A DNA stretch of 64,000 nt from Candidatus Methanomethylophilaceae archaeon (GTDB lineage Archaea > Thermoplasmatota > Thermoplasmata > Methanomassiliicoccales > Methanomethylophilaceae), in contig CALUOK010000008.1 in the NCBI GenBank assembly GCA_944322255.1, forward strand, positions 20,507 to 84,506, written 5' to 3'. This document shows positions 51,978 through 60,772 of the stretch, piece after piece. The notes beneath the pieces were generated by a model. That model saw only the letters and a list, made by a program, of their open reading frames with translations, did not search any database and was not told where the DNA came from. Each line of letters opens with the position of its first letter. Within the stretch, counting starts at the first letter, position 1. The translations under genes were made by a program, and so were the position numbers.

Positions 51978-53015
51978 ATGGAGTACAGGGCCACCAACAG
52001 GAGGAAGGTCGCCTTCGTCATCCTATTCGCGGCCATCGCGGCGGGGGCCTTCTTCCTGACCCTCAGCTTCGGAGTCTACGACATCTCGTTCTCCGATTCC
52101 ATCGGTGCATTCTTCGGGCATCTGGCCGGAGGGTATGTGGATCCGACCGACGACCATTACATATGGGACGTGCGCACCCCGCGTGCCATCGGGGCCATAC
52201 TTGTCGGGGCGGGCCTGTCCGTCGCGGGCGTCGTGATGCAGAACGATTTCAAGAACCCGCTCGCGGACCCCTACACACTGGGGATATCGTCCGGAGCATT
52301 CCTCGGGGCCACACTCAGTCTTGTACTCGGCATATCCCTGATCCCCGCGTTGTCCGGGAACACGGCGACGGTCGTGAACGCGATGGTCTTCTCGTTGTTC
52401 CCCACGGCGATAATCATACTGGTGGCCAGGTTCAGGAGGATGACCCCGGTGGCCATGATACTGACCGGAATCGCGGTCATGTACCTGTTCAGCTCCATCA
52501 CGCAGATAATCCTGGTGTCCGCCACGGCCGAGTCTCTATCCGACGCCTACCAGTGGAGGGTCGGATCGCTCAACAGGGTCACCTGGGATTCCCTTCCCGT
52601 GATGCTGGCGGTGGACGTCGTCATGATCCTGCTCCTATGGCTTCTTTCCGGGAAGCTCAACGTCATGTACGCCGGGGACAGAGGGGCGCAGACCCTCGGC
52701 GAGACGGCGCAGAGGATCCGCGTGGTCACGCTGGTGATGGCCTCCCTGATGACGGCCTGCATGGTCTGCTACACCGGGACCATCGGGTTCATCGGCCTGG
52801 TGGGGCCGCATGTGGCGAGGATCTTCGTGGGTTCGAACAACCGGTACCTGATCCCGGCGTCGGCCGCCTTCGGTGCGGCGTTCGTGATACTGGCGGACAC
52901 GGTGGCGAAGGTCAGCGGTGCGAACGGCCTGCCCGTGGGGGTCATATGCTCGATGATCGGCGGCCCCCTGTTCATATGGATACTGATTAGGCAGAGGAAG
53001 AGCGCCTGGCTCTGA
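51978..53015 (+). CDS. FecCD-family ABC permease, second subunit
   Basis: 345 residues. VRTPRAIGAILVGAGLSVAG, DFKNPLADPYTLGISSGAFL and GTIGFIGLVGPHVARIFVG. ATG 51978 is used; no clear ribosome site, and translation may couple to the upstream gene. Paralogous to the preceding permease. Confidence 0.9.
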   Translation: MEYRATNRRKVAFVILFAAIAAGAFFLTLSFGVYDISFSDSIGAFFGHLAGGYVDPTDDHYIWDVRTPRAIGAILVGAGLSVAGVVMQNDFKNPLADPYTLGISSGAFLGATLSLVLGISLIPALSGNTATVVNAMVFSLFPTAIIILVARFRRMTPVAMILTGIAVMYLFSSITQIILVSATAESLSDAYQWRVGSLNRVTWDSLPVMLAVDVVMILLLWLLSGKLNVMYAGDRGAQTLGETAQRIRVVTLVMASLMTACMVCYTGTIGFIGLVGPHVARIFVGSNNRYLIPASAAFGAAFVILADTVAKVSGANGLPVGVICSMIGGPLFIWILIRQRKSAWL

Positions 53016-53050
53016 GCATCAAACGTTTTACTATCAGTGACGGTGGTAGA

Positions 53051-53907
<857 letters not shown>

Positions 53908-53911
<4 letters not shown>

Positions 53912-54672
53912 TCGTCGACTTCCTCAAGCAGGTGTATTATGTGGCCTGGGGGGACATGAGGTTCCTGAGGCACAACTTCTGGAACATACTGGTCATGAGC
54001 GTCATGAGTCCGCTGCTGTACCTGATAGCGTTCGGGTTCGGCCTGAGGACCGGTGAGACCAGCATCGGGGTCTCGTACGTCGCATTCGTGATCCCTGGGA
54101 TAGCGGCCCTGTCCTCGCTGTCCTCATCGTTCTCGTCGACTTCCACGAGGATGAACGTCCAGAGGCTCTACTACAAGAGCTTCGACGAGATGATTATGTG
54201 TCCCCTCAGCCTCTCGGCCATCGTGTTCGGCAAATGCACCCTGGGGGTCGTCAGAGGACTGATAGCCTGCGGGCTCATCTACGTCCTCGGGCTCTGTCTC
54301 CCGCAGGCCCCAGAGCTAGTGGCTTCGCCGCTGGTCATCGTGTGCATAGTGCTCTCCTGCGTGGTGTTCTCCATGCTGGGCATGGCTGCCGCCCTCCTGG
54401 CCAAGTCACATCAGAGCATGGCGACGTTCAACAGCCTGATCATACTGCCCATGACATTCCTGTGCGGGACGTTCTTCTCGGTCTCAGATCTCAACGTGGT
54501 CTTCCAGGCGATTCTGTACTGCCTTCCGCTGACCCATGCCAGCGAGTGCATCAGGGCCGCCGCGCTCCCGGACTACCTGGACTTCCCCGTCGTCTCCCTG
54601 GTGGTGCTGATCGCGTTCGGTGTGGCGTTCTTCCTGCTGGACCACTGGCTTCTGAAGACAAGGAAGGTGTGA
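53908..54672 (+). CDS. ABC-2 type permease (set 2)
   Basis: 254 residues, ~6 TM helices. It shares with set 1 and set 3 the N-terminal YVAWGDMRFLRHNFWNILVM layout, the LYYKSFDEMIMCPLSLSA coupling region and IILPMTFLCGTFFSVSDL. GTG start at 53908 overlaps the ATPase stop. Substrate unknown; export is usual for the family. Confidence 0.82.
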
Positions 54673-54763
54673 GGTGACGCTGGGCCCCGGATGTCGGTCC
54701 CATGACGGCATCCGTGGGCTCCCATTACACAGAAAGGTGCGTTCTGCATAATCAGGGGTCCGT

Positions 54764-54933
54764 GCACTCCACCGATCGAAGTCGGTAGTCGTGCGGAAGT
54801 GAAAACTGCCGGGTCGAACCCAACGGCCCGGCTGTTTGTAAGATAGGAGGAGGGTCGCCAGGAATCTGGTTCACGCCGTTCTGAATTCGGTACCACATGC
54901 ATCTTTTCCTCCTGCATCCATGGTAGGCGACCC
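54764..54933. other. Cluster of three inverted repeats; possible structured RNA or decayed small gene
   Basis: No confident gene in 54673-54960. Three dyads occur in series: GCAC...ACCGA-TCGAAG-TCGGT...GTGC (54764-54794), GCCGGG...CCCGGC (54808-54832) and GGGTCGCC...GGCGACCC (54852-54933). On the minus strand the last one encloses GGAGG-AAAAG-ATG (ATG at 54902) in a hairpin closed by ATGCA/TGCAT, and opens a frame of 109 codons (MHVVPNSERREPDSW) that runs 100 bp antisense into the permease gene. The antisense overlap makes a real protein doubtful. Confidence 0.35.
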
Positions 54934-54963
54934 AATAATTGCAATGTATTTCAAGTATTTAAA

Positions 54964-54980
54964 TTGGTTTATGCATCCAA
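54964..54980. promoter_or_regulatory. Operator TTGGTT-TATGC-ATCCAA
   Basis: 11 of 12 consensus positions in a gene-poor AT-rich stretch. Nearest candidate target is the minus-strand frame or RNA at 54764-54933; no plus-strand gene follows. Confidence 0.55.
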
Positions 54981-55008
54981 CCATACATATGATTATATTT
55001 TCCAGGCA

Positions 55009-55025
55009 ATACCATCCGGGGGTAT
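55009..55025. promoter_or_regulatory. Second-type palindrome ATACC-ATCCGGG-GGTAT
   Basis: Perfect dyad, 45 bp from the operator at 54964, repeating the pairing of the two motifs seen at 38297/38397 and 48450/48502. Confidence 0.5.
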
Positions 55026-55032
55026 ATTAATA

Positions 55033-55049
55033 TTGGATGTATATGTCAA
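55033..55049. promoter_or_regulatory. Half-site TTGGAT-GTATA-TGTCAA
   Basis: Perfect left half with a poor right half (9 of 12 overall), next to two better sites. Confidence 0.3.
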
Positions 55050-55095
55050 CTCTAAATACTCGGACACCCATGATGTAGCGGTCACAGGAAACCAA

Positions 55096-55188
55096 GGTAT
55101 GACACGCAATCCCAAAACCTTGCGAATCGCAGAACTGTGACCACGCATATCGTCCGTTCTTTCCTGCTTCGGGGTTGGGTGTCATACC
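55096..55188 (+). repeat. 93-bp inverted repeat / long hairpin
   Basis: Perfect 10-bp arms GGTATGACAC (55096-55105) and GTGTCATACC (55179-55188). After one mismatch the pairing continues for seven more pairs including a G-U pair that is only stable on the plus-strand RNA. The ~57-nt interior is unpaired by eye. It could be a small non-autonomous element, a regulatory RNA or a terminator for the region. No other copy seen in the window. Confidence 0.45.
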
Positions 55189-55292
55189 ATCTCGGCTTAC
55201 TGTCCGAATATCGGCCCGTTCTTGACATCATCCACAGATGGGTTCGTAGATGGGGTCGTGGAGACTCTGCGCCCATCGGATGCCGGATGACT

Positions 55293-56051
55293 TCAGCACC
55301 TGTTGGTCCTGATCAACCAATAGCATGCGGCGAAGAACGCTGCGGTGTAGGCCAGGAGTATCAGCACGGAGTCGAAAGGTACGCCGGTATCCAGCATCAG
55401 CCCCCTCATGATCCCGCTGACATGGGTCAGGGGCAGCGCGTACACCACCCACGACGCCCCGTCGGGCAGGGCGGATACGTCGAACAGGGTGCCGCAGAGG
55501 AACGTCATGGGGATTATCGCGATGCTGTTGAACAGGTTCAGCCTCTGGGTGTGGTTGCACAGCATCCCGGCCAGCATCCCGAAGCAGGAGAACGTGAAAC
55601 CAGCCACCAGGACAACCACAAACACCCAGGGGTCGAAGGTCACGTCCGGGGAGACCAGATGGCCGATCGCCATTATCGCGGTGCAGCTTATCAGCGCCCT
55701 CACCGTCCCGGCAAGTGTCTTGCCCAGGACCATCGAGGAAATGTGAATGGGGCACAGCTTCAGCTCGTCGAAGCTCATGTAGAACAGCCTCTGCAGCAGG
55801 ATCTTCATGGATACGGTGCTGAAGGTCGCCGACAGCGTGGTCAACGCTATGATCCCGGGGATGATGAATGCGATGTACTGGGAGCTGCCCTGCTCCATGC
55901 TTCCTCCGAGGCCGAAGCCGAAGGCGAGCAGGTACAGCAGCGGGCCGACGAGGCAGGTCACCAGGACCTCTCCGATGTTGTCCCTGATGTACACCAGGTC
56001 GCCCCACGCGACCCTGTACGTCTCGTCCAGGATGGTCAGCGGTCCGGTCAT
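55293..56051 (-). CDS. ABC-2 type permease (set 3)
   Basis: 252 residues, ~6 TM helices. VLVTCLVGPLLYLLAFGFGLG, LLQRLFYMSFDELKLCPIHI and AIIPMTFLCGTLFDVSALP align with set 1, its closest relative here. ATG 56051 overlaps the ATPase stop by 4 bp. Second gene of a two-gene operon under operators at 56984-57027. Confidence 0.82.
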   Translation of the reverse strand: MTGPLTILDETYRVAWGDLVYIRDNIGEVLVTCLVGPLLYLLAFGFGLGGSMEQGSSQYIAFIIPGIIALTTLSATFSTVSMKILLQRLFYMSFDELKLCPIHISSMVLGKTLAGTVRALISCTAIMAIGHLVSPDVTFDPWVFVVVLVAGFTFSCFGMLAGMLCNHTQRLNLFNSIAIIPMTFLCGTLFDVSALPDGASWVVYALPLTHVSGIMRGLMLDTGVPFDSVLILLAYTAAFFAACYWLIRTNRC

Positions 56052-56926
56052 GCCAGGTTCCCTCCGGTTATGGAGAGGTACACGTCCTCCAGGGTGGTCC
56101 TGCGCATGCTGTAGTACCTGTCTCCGAGGGATTTCGCGAACGTCCTCGCCGATCCCCTGTCCGCGAAGTGCCTGCGGACCGTTCTCCCCTCGGCATCGGT
56201 CGTCTCGACGGTCACCCTCCCGACGATGTCCCTGAGCTCGTCGACGGTCCCCATGGCGACGATCCTCCCGTGGTCCATGATGGCGACCCTGTCGCACAGG
56301 AGCTCGGCCTCCTCCATGTAATGGGTGGTGAGGAATATGGTGGTCCCCCTGCCGTTAAGCGTCCTGACCAGGTCCCAGAGCACGTGGCGGGACATGGTGT
56401 CCAGACCCGCGGTCGGTTCGTCGAGAAGCAGTATCTCCGGCTCGTGGACCATCGAGCAGACGATCGACGTCTTCCTCTTCCACCCTCCGGACAGCTCGTC
56501 GACGAGCCTGTCCATGTACTCGTCCAGGCCCAGGAGCTCCACTGCCCTGTCGATCCTGGCGTCCATCTCGGAACGGGGGATCTTGTGCAGGAGGGCGTGC
56601 TGCTTGATGTTCTGCCTGACGGTCAGGTGCTTGTCCAGGCTGATGTGCTGCTGCGCTATGCCTATGCGCTTCCTGACCTCCAGGTAGTCCTTGTCCACGT
56701 CGAAGCCGTCTACCAGGATCCTTCCGGAGGTCATCCTCTGGATGGTGGTGATGGTGCGGATGGTCGTGGTCTTGCCGGCGCCGTTGGGCCCCAGGAACCC
56801 GAAGATCTCGCCGCGTCTGACGGAGAAGCTGATGCCGTCCACTGCAGCCAGGTCGCCGAACCTGACGGTCAGGTCCTGGACCTCTATGATCTCGTCATCG
56901 GGTTTCTCCGTCGTCTCCGGGGTCAC
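56048..56926 (-). CDS. ABC-2 type ATPase (CcmA/DrrA family, set 3)
   Basis: 292 residues. Walker A GPNGAGKTTT, Q-loop IAQQHISLD, signature LSGGWKRK, Walker B ILLLDEPTAGLD, H-loop TTHYMEEAE. GTG 56926 is the start used, without a clear ribosome site. A TATA box (CTATATAAAG on the minus strand, 57010-57001) sits between two operator sites upstream, so it probably belongs to the same regulon as the cobalt importer. Confidence 0.83.
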   Translation of the reverse strand: MTPETTEKPDDEIIEVQDLTVRFGDLAAVDGISFSVRRGEIFGFLGPNGAGKTTTIRTITTIQRMTSGRILVDGFDVDKDYLEVRKRIGIAQQHISLDKHLTVRQNIKQHALLHKIPRSEMDARIDRAVELLGLDEYMDRLVDELSGGWKRKTSIVCSMVHEPEILLLDEPTAGLDTMSRHVLWDLVRTLNGRGTTIFLTTHYMEEAELLCDRVAIMDHGRIVAMGTVDELRDIVGRVTVETTDAEGRTVRRHFADRGSARTFAKSLGDRYYSMRRTTLEDVYLSITGGNLA

Positions 56927-56983
56927 GTCTTGTCATCACGCTCATCGGTTCTTATGCTTGGTCCCGGAATACAGGAAACTATG

Positions 56984-57000
56984 TTGGATGATAATGACAA
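56984..57000. promoter_or_regulatory. Half-site TTGGAT-GATAA-TGACAA
   Basis: 9 of 12 consensus positions, just downstream of the minus-strand TATA box of the ABC-2 operon, over its likely transcription start. Confidence 0.35.
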
Positions 57001-57010
57001 CTTTATATAG

Positions 57011-57027
57011 TTGGATGATATATCCAA
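57011..57027. promoter_or_regulatory. Operator TTGGAT-GATAT-ATCCAA
   Basis: Exact consensus abutting the TATA element CTTTATATAG (57001-57010) of the minus-strand ABC-2 operon. With 56984 it brackets the TATA box, as at cbiM. Confidence 0.7.
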
Positions 57028-57184
57028 TATTGCCACGGAGAAGTCCAATCATTCAGCATGTTTCCTCCTCGCCGAATATCAAAATCCCGTGGCCTTTCTT
57101 TTTCCAGGTTGCTTGTCGCCGACGCTGTTGACACGTGACTGCACGGTGCCTCTTTTAAATCATGAACGTCAAAATCAACTGTCC

Positions 57185-57733
57185 ATGAATTCCGATGGAC
57201 CCGAACATTGGACCGGAACAACGGAGACGTACGTGATCGCGGAGGAGTTCGACTTCGAGGGAGGAGACCCACCACCGGATGGACGTTCTGCGATGGCCGA
57301 GAAGGCCTTGGACAGGATGATGGCCGAAGTGAGCAAAAGACACCAGATGGAATCCGACAGGCTGTCAATGAACGTCACGTTCTCCGGGGTTCTGATGACT
57401 ATGTCTGCGGCACTGCTGGTTTATCTTATGAACAGAGACGTATCGGTTTGTTGGGTGATTGCCGTCCTTGTCTCGATAGCGAGCATAGTTCCTGGAATCA
57501 TCGAGATACACGCGCTCTCGCTAAGACATGACGGAATCCAGATCGGCGATATGGTCGAAGAGTTTAATAGGCATAATTATGAACTCGTCAGCTATTTACT
57601 GTTCAATAGCAATGCCAGAATCGTAAGCCAGTTCAAAGCGATGAACCTCAGGATAGTCAAGACACAGAAATGTCAGATTCTGTTGTTCATCGTGGGGATG
57701 ATCCTGGTTCTGATGATGGAGGTGGTCGATTGA
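57185..57733 (+). CDS. Three-TM membrane protein, second paralogous-looking pair
   Basis: 182 residues: acidic N-terminal region (about 1-60), TM1 ~63-82, TM2 ~87-107, a ~55-residue soluble segment and TM3 ~162-180 ending at the C-terminus (LLFIVGMILVLMMEVVD). Order, spacing and end match the protein at 15031-15516 (LFGLGMSLFTLGVIQ). Start at ATG 57185 because CTTTTAAATC lies ~27-33 bp upstream (leaderless); an earlier in-frame TTG at 57011 is inside the operator. Its stop overlaps the start of the next gene. Function unknown. Confidence 0.65.
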   Translation: MNSDGPEHWTGTTETYVIAEEFDFEGGDPPPDGRSAMAEKALDRMMAEVSKRHQMESDRLSMNVTFSGVLMTMSAALLVYLMNRDVSVCWVIAVLVSIASIVPGIIEIHALSLRHDGIQIGDMVEEFNRHNYELVSYLLFNSNARIVSQFKAMNLRIVKTQKCQILLFIVGMILVLMMEVVD

Positions 57734-58185
57734 GGGAATGGGGGAGAAGGTGGAAGAGCCTGTGGTTCCTAAGGGATAAGAACGATCACGAGCCGTTTGT
57801 AATCCTCGAGTACAGGGCACCTCCAGGTACCCAGACGATAGACAACTCTGAGGAGTTCGAGAGGGTCCGCAGATGTGTCGCCGAGGGCAAGGACCCTTTC
57901 GAAGGCAGATACAGCTACACGGGTTGGGGTATGAAGCGGAAGCATCTGCCGAAAACCGTGCCCATTCTCGAATACAGGGCACCTCCGGGAACCCAGACGA
58001 TAGACAACTCCGAGGAGTTCGAGAGGGTCCGCAGGTGTGCGGAGCAGGGCATCCTGCCCTACGCCCGTCCTCGTCCCAGTTTCTGGCGGTCGTTGAGGCG
58101 CTCCGAGGGTTCCAGGGCCAAGACGGTGCCGCATCAGCATCTGGAGGAGAGTGACGGCCCCTCAGCCGATGAGCACCGGCGGTGA
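57730..58185 (+). CDS. Soluble partner protein with two tandem repeats
   Basis: 151 residues, starting at TTG 57730, which overlaps the upstream stop (TTGA) and has GGAGGTGG at ideal distance. Two nearly identical blocks occur at residues ~25-60 and ~77-112, each ILEYRAPPGTQTIDNSEEF then ERVRRC. The N-terminus LREWGRRWKSLWF and the C-terminal SFWRSLRR are Trp/Arg-rich, reminiscent of the QRFWNWI...PYRR end of the 53-aa proteins that follow the other 3-TM gene. No known domain recognised. The recent-looking duplication suggests repeat-number variation. Confidence 0.6.
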   Translation: MREWGRRWKSLWFLRDKNDHEPFVILEYRAPPGTQTIDNSEEFERVRRCVAEGKDPFEGRYSYTGWGMKRKHLPKTVPILEYRAPPGTQTIDNSEEFERVRRCAEQGILPYARPRPSFWRSLRRSEGSRAKTVPHQHLEESDGPSADEHRR

Positions 58186-58192
58186 GCTGAGG

Positions 58193-59218
58193 TCACCGTT
58201 CGCTCGGTCTGCGCTCGGTCCCGTCCGGGTATCTGATGAACCTCTCTGTCCCAAGGGGCTGGGCGCGGTCGACGAGCTGCCAGGGCCACTCGTGGTACTC
58301 GTTCTTCCTGATCTCGTCCAGTCCCGCCCTGACCTCCTTCAGGCTGGCCAGGTATATCGGTCCGAACGACGCCATCCTCTGGCCGATCGGCCTCCCCTCC
58401 AGGAGCCACATCACCGACGGCTCTTCGCCGTTCTCCACCACGACCTCGGTGTTCTCCAGAAGTTTCAATCTGCTCTCCCCCTCCACGGGGATGCCGTTGA
58501 ACGTCGCGTCCTTGCCCGTCACGAAGTACAGGTTCCTGTTCGCACCGTCCGCACCCGCATCCACGGTGAGCCTCGCGCCCGGCTCCAGGGAGAACCTGAT
58601 TATCCTGACCCCGTGGTCCCCGTGGGCCCAGGACTCCGGGCTGGGGGACGCCGCCGACGCATCGCGGAACGATCCGCAGATGACCTTCGCCTCCCAGCCG
58701 TCTCCCCTGGCGCGGGCCACGTCCCGGTCCCAGACGGTGTTCACCGCGTTGTCCCTGTTCTTCAGCTCCAGCGGCAGGTTCAGCATGATCTGGGTGATGT
58801 CGTTGGGGTTCCTGTCCTCCTGGTTGGCCAGGGGGTACATCTCGTTGTGGCTGTACCTGGACGACGCGCACACCCACTGCACGTCCCCGAACCCGAACCT
58901 GCCCTCGATGCCCATGTTGTCGAAGTGGTCCACGTAGCCCAGCTCGGCCAGGGTGATCGTCTCGTATCCCCAGTGGGCGTGCATGGGGAACCCGGGCACG
59001 ACCTTCCCGTGGTACATCCTGAAGCCCAGCCTCTTCTCGTAGTCCCTGCCCAGGTCCCTGCCGCCGATCTGCTCCAGCGGAGGCGCCTGCTGGCGGTTGC
59101 CGTGGGGGTAGTCGTCCTCGTGGTGCGAGGCGAATATGAAGGGGTCCTCGGTGTCCCAGTGCATTCCGAGTATGCTGACCTTGAACGGTCCCGTGGGCTT
59201 CCTGGAGAATAGGGCCAT
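58193..59218 (-). CDS. Pirin-family bicupin protein
   Basis: 341 residues. FPMHAHWGYETITLAELGYVD carries the metal-binding His pair and Glu region of pirin's N-terminal cupin (HxH then E). The mid-protein Q-rich IMLNLPLELKN segment and the second cupin (LTVDAGADGANRNLYFVTG) follow. Pirins act as quercetinases, redox sensors or regulators; the substrate is unknown. Start ATG 59218 (MALFSRKPTGPF); longer in-frame starts have no ribosome site. Convergent with the preceding pair. Confidence 0.8.
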   Translation of the reverse strand: MALFSRKPTGPFKVSILGMHWDTEDPFIFASHHEDDYPHGNRQQAPPLEQIGGRDLGRDYEKRLGFRMYHGKVVPGFPMHAHWGYETITLAELGYVDHFDNMGIEGRFGFGDVQWVCASSRYSHNEMYPLANQEDRNPNDITQIMLNLPLELKNRDNAVNTVWDRDVARARGDGWEAKVICGSFRDASAASPSPESWAHGDHGVRIIRFSLEPGARLTVDAGADGANRNLYFVTGKDATFNGIPVEGESRLKLLENTEVVVENGEEPSVMWLLEGRPIGQRMASFGPIYLASLKEVRAGLDEIRKNEYHEWPWQLVDRAQPLGTERFIRYPDGTERRPSER

Positions 59219-59479
59219 GAGGCGGAATCGGCGGGACGGACATAAAGTTAGGGATGGGTGGACCGGCCCGTCCCGTGCCTCCGCGGTCCGGACAAGGTTG
59301 ATGACGGATCGTCGGACCCCGGATGTAACGGATGTGCGTTCCATGGCCGGTCCGAGTGACGTTTCCCGGTCCATCTATTTGAATGGATGCCGTGGAATCG
59401 ATATTGCAACGTCCTTACGACCGGAATCGAGGCGTTCTGGTAACTACAAACCATCGGCAGGATTAAGGCGGGAGGCTCC

Positions 59480-60199
59480 ATGGAGTCCACCATGCCCGGA
59501 GAGGGGACCCGTCTGAACAAGTACATCAGCGAGGCCGGAGTGGCCTCGCGCCGCGCGGCCGACAGGCTGGTGGAGGAGGGCAGGGTCACCATAAACGGCA
59601 GGGTCGCCGTCCTGGGGGACAAGGTCTCCGATGGCGACGTGGTCGCCGTCGACGGCAGGGAGGTCAGGCCCAAGGGGAGGGACGTCATCCTGGCGTTCAA
59701 CAAGCCCAGGGGCCTCACGTGCACCTCCAACTCCGACGACCCGGACAACATCATCGACTTCATCGGGTACCCGGAGAGGATCTACTCCGTGGGCCGTCTG
59801 GACAAGGACTCCGAGGGTCTGCTCATAATGACCAACAACGGGGAGCTGGCCAACAGGATAATGAGGTCCAGGGCCGAGCACGAGAAGGAGTATATCGTGA
59901 AGGTGGACAGGAAGGTCACCGCCGAGTTCGTCAGGGGCATGTCCGGAGGCGTCCCGATCATGGGCAGGGTCACCAAGAAGTGCCTGGTCGAGCGCACCGG
60001 CGAGAAGGAGTTCAGGATCGTGCTCAGACAGGGGCTCAACCGCCAGATCAGGAGGATGTGCGGCCATTTCGGCTACACCGTCCTGGAGCTGAAGAGGGTC
60101 AGGGTGATGAACATCGAGCTGGGCGACCTCAAGACGGGCAGGTACAGGGACCTGACGGACGAGGAGCGCAGGGAGCTTTTCAGGGAGCTGGGACTGTGA
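59480..60199 (+). CDS. RsuA/RluB-family pseudouridine synthase
   Basis: 239 residues. An S4 RNA-binding domain (TRLNKYISEAGVASRRAADR, residues ~10-60) is followed by the catalytic domain with SVGRLDKDSEGLLIMTNNG (catalytic Asp in GRLDKDSEG) and GLNRQIRRMCGHFGYTVLEL. It isomerises uridine in rRNA. Common in bacteria and sporadic in archaea, so acquisition by transfer is likely. GGAGG precedes the ATG. Overlaps the next gene. Confidence 0.92.
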   Translation: MESTMPGEGTRLNKYISEAGVASRRAADRLVEEGRVTINGRVAVLGDKVSDGDVVAVDGREVRPKGRDVILAFNKPRGLTCTSNSDDPDNIIDFIGYPERIYSVGRLDKDSEGLLIMTNNGELANRIMRSRAEHEKEYIVKVDRKVTAEFVRGMSGGVPIMGRVTKKCLVERTGEKEFRIVLRQGLNRQIRRMCGHFGYTVLELKRVRVMNIELGDLKTGRYRDLTDEERRELFRELGL

Positions 60200-60762
60200 C
60201 GGAATACAGGATGCTTGAGAGCGGGGACATACAGGAGGCCGTCAGGATCTCCAAGGTGCAGCTGGGGATCGACTATCTTGACGAGGGGGACTTCGAGGAC
60301 GCCATGTCCGACCCCGGGCAGTTCTGCATCGTCGCCGAGGAGGACGGCCGCGTGGCGGGGTTCGCCATATGTCAGGTGTTCGGACCGGAGCTGGAGGGCG
60401 AGAAGCTCATGCTGCCCGACTGCCCCGAGAGGGACATGGTTATGTCCACACCGCTCACCGGGCTGCTGGACTCCGTCGCCGTCTCGGCGGAGTTCAACGG
60501 AAGGGGCATCGGCACCGAGCTTGGCCGCAGGTGCGTCTCGGAGATGCGGAGGCGCGGATGCGGCATCGTGTGCGCCATGGCCTGGAAGAACATCCACGGC
60601 GTGACCAACATAGCCAGGGTCCTGGAGAGGCTGGGTCTGCAGGAGACCGTCGCCATCCAGGGTTACTGGAACCTGATGGTGGACTCCCCGGAGGGGCACG
60701 ACTGTCCCATATGCGGCGCCCCGTGCAGGTGCTGGGGCGTGTTCTGGTATCGCCGGATCTGA
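60196..60762 (+). CDS. GNAT-family acetyltransferase with C-terminal zinc-binding tail
   Basis: 188 residues. The acetyl-CoA loop is in LDSVAVSAEFNGRGIGTELG (R/Q-x-x-G-x-G/A pattern as GRGIGT); VRISKVQLGIDYL begins the fold. The end CPICGAPCRCWGV has four cysteines in a possible zinc knuckle. GTG 60196 overlaps the upstream stop; ATG 60211 is an alternative. Cotranscribed with the pseudouridine synthase; the acceptor is unknown. Confidence 0.75.
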   Translation: MTEYRMLESGDIQEAVRISKVQLGIDYLDEGDFEDAMSDPGQFCIVAEEDGRVAGFAICQVFGPELEGEKLMLPDCPERDMVMSTPLTGLLDSVAVSAEFNGRGIGTELGRRCVSEMRRRGCGIVCAMAWKNIHGVTNIARVLERLGLQETVAIQGYWNLMVDSPEGHDCPICGAPCRCWGVFWYRRI

Positions 60763-60772
60763 TAGGGCCGGT

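Noticed and set aside
54808..54832. tRNA-like GGGTCGAACCC segment
   Set aside because: Looks superficially like a T-arm, but no acceptor, D- or anticodon arms can be built around it.
54573..54902. 109-codon minus-strand frame with an excellent Shine-Dalgarno
   Set aside because: It runs ~100 bp antisense into the ABC-2 permease and has no recognisable domain; reported as a structured-region finding rather than a gene.
55096..55188. NikR-type operator (GTATGA...TCATAC)
   Set aside because: The half-sites resemble NikR sites, but the ~70-bp separation is far beyond the usual spacing.
55082..55276. 64-codon minus-strand frame across the 93-bp inverted repeat
   Set aside because: No start signal, overlaps the hairpin arms, no domain.
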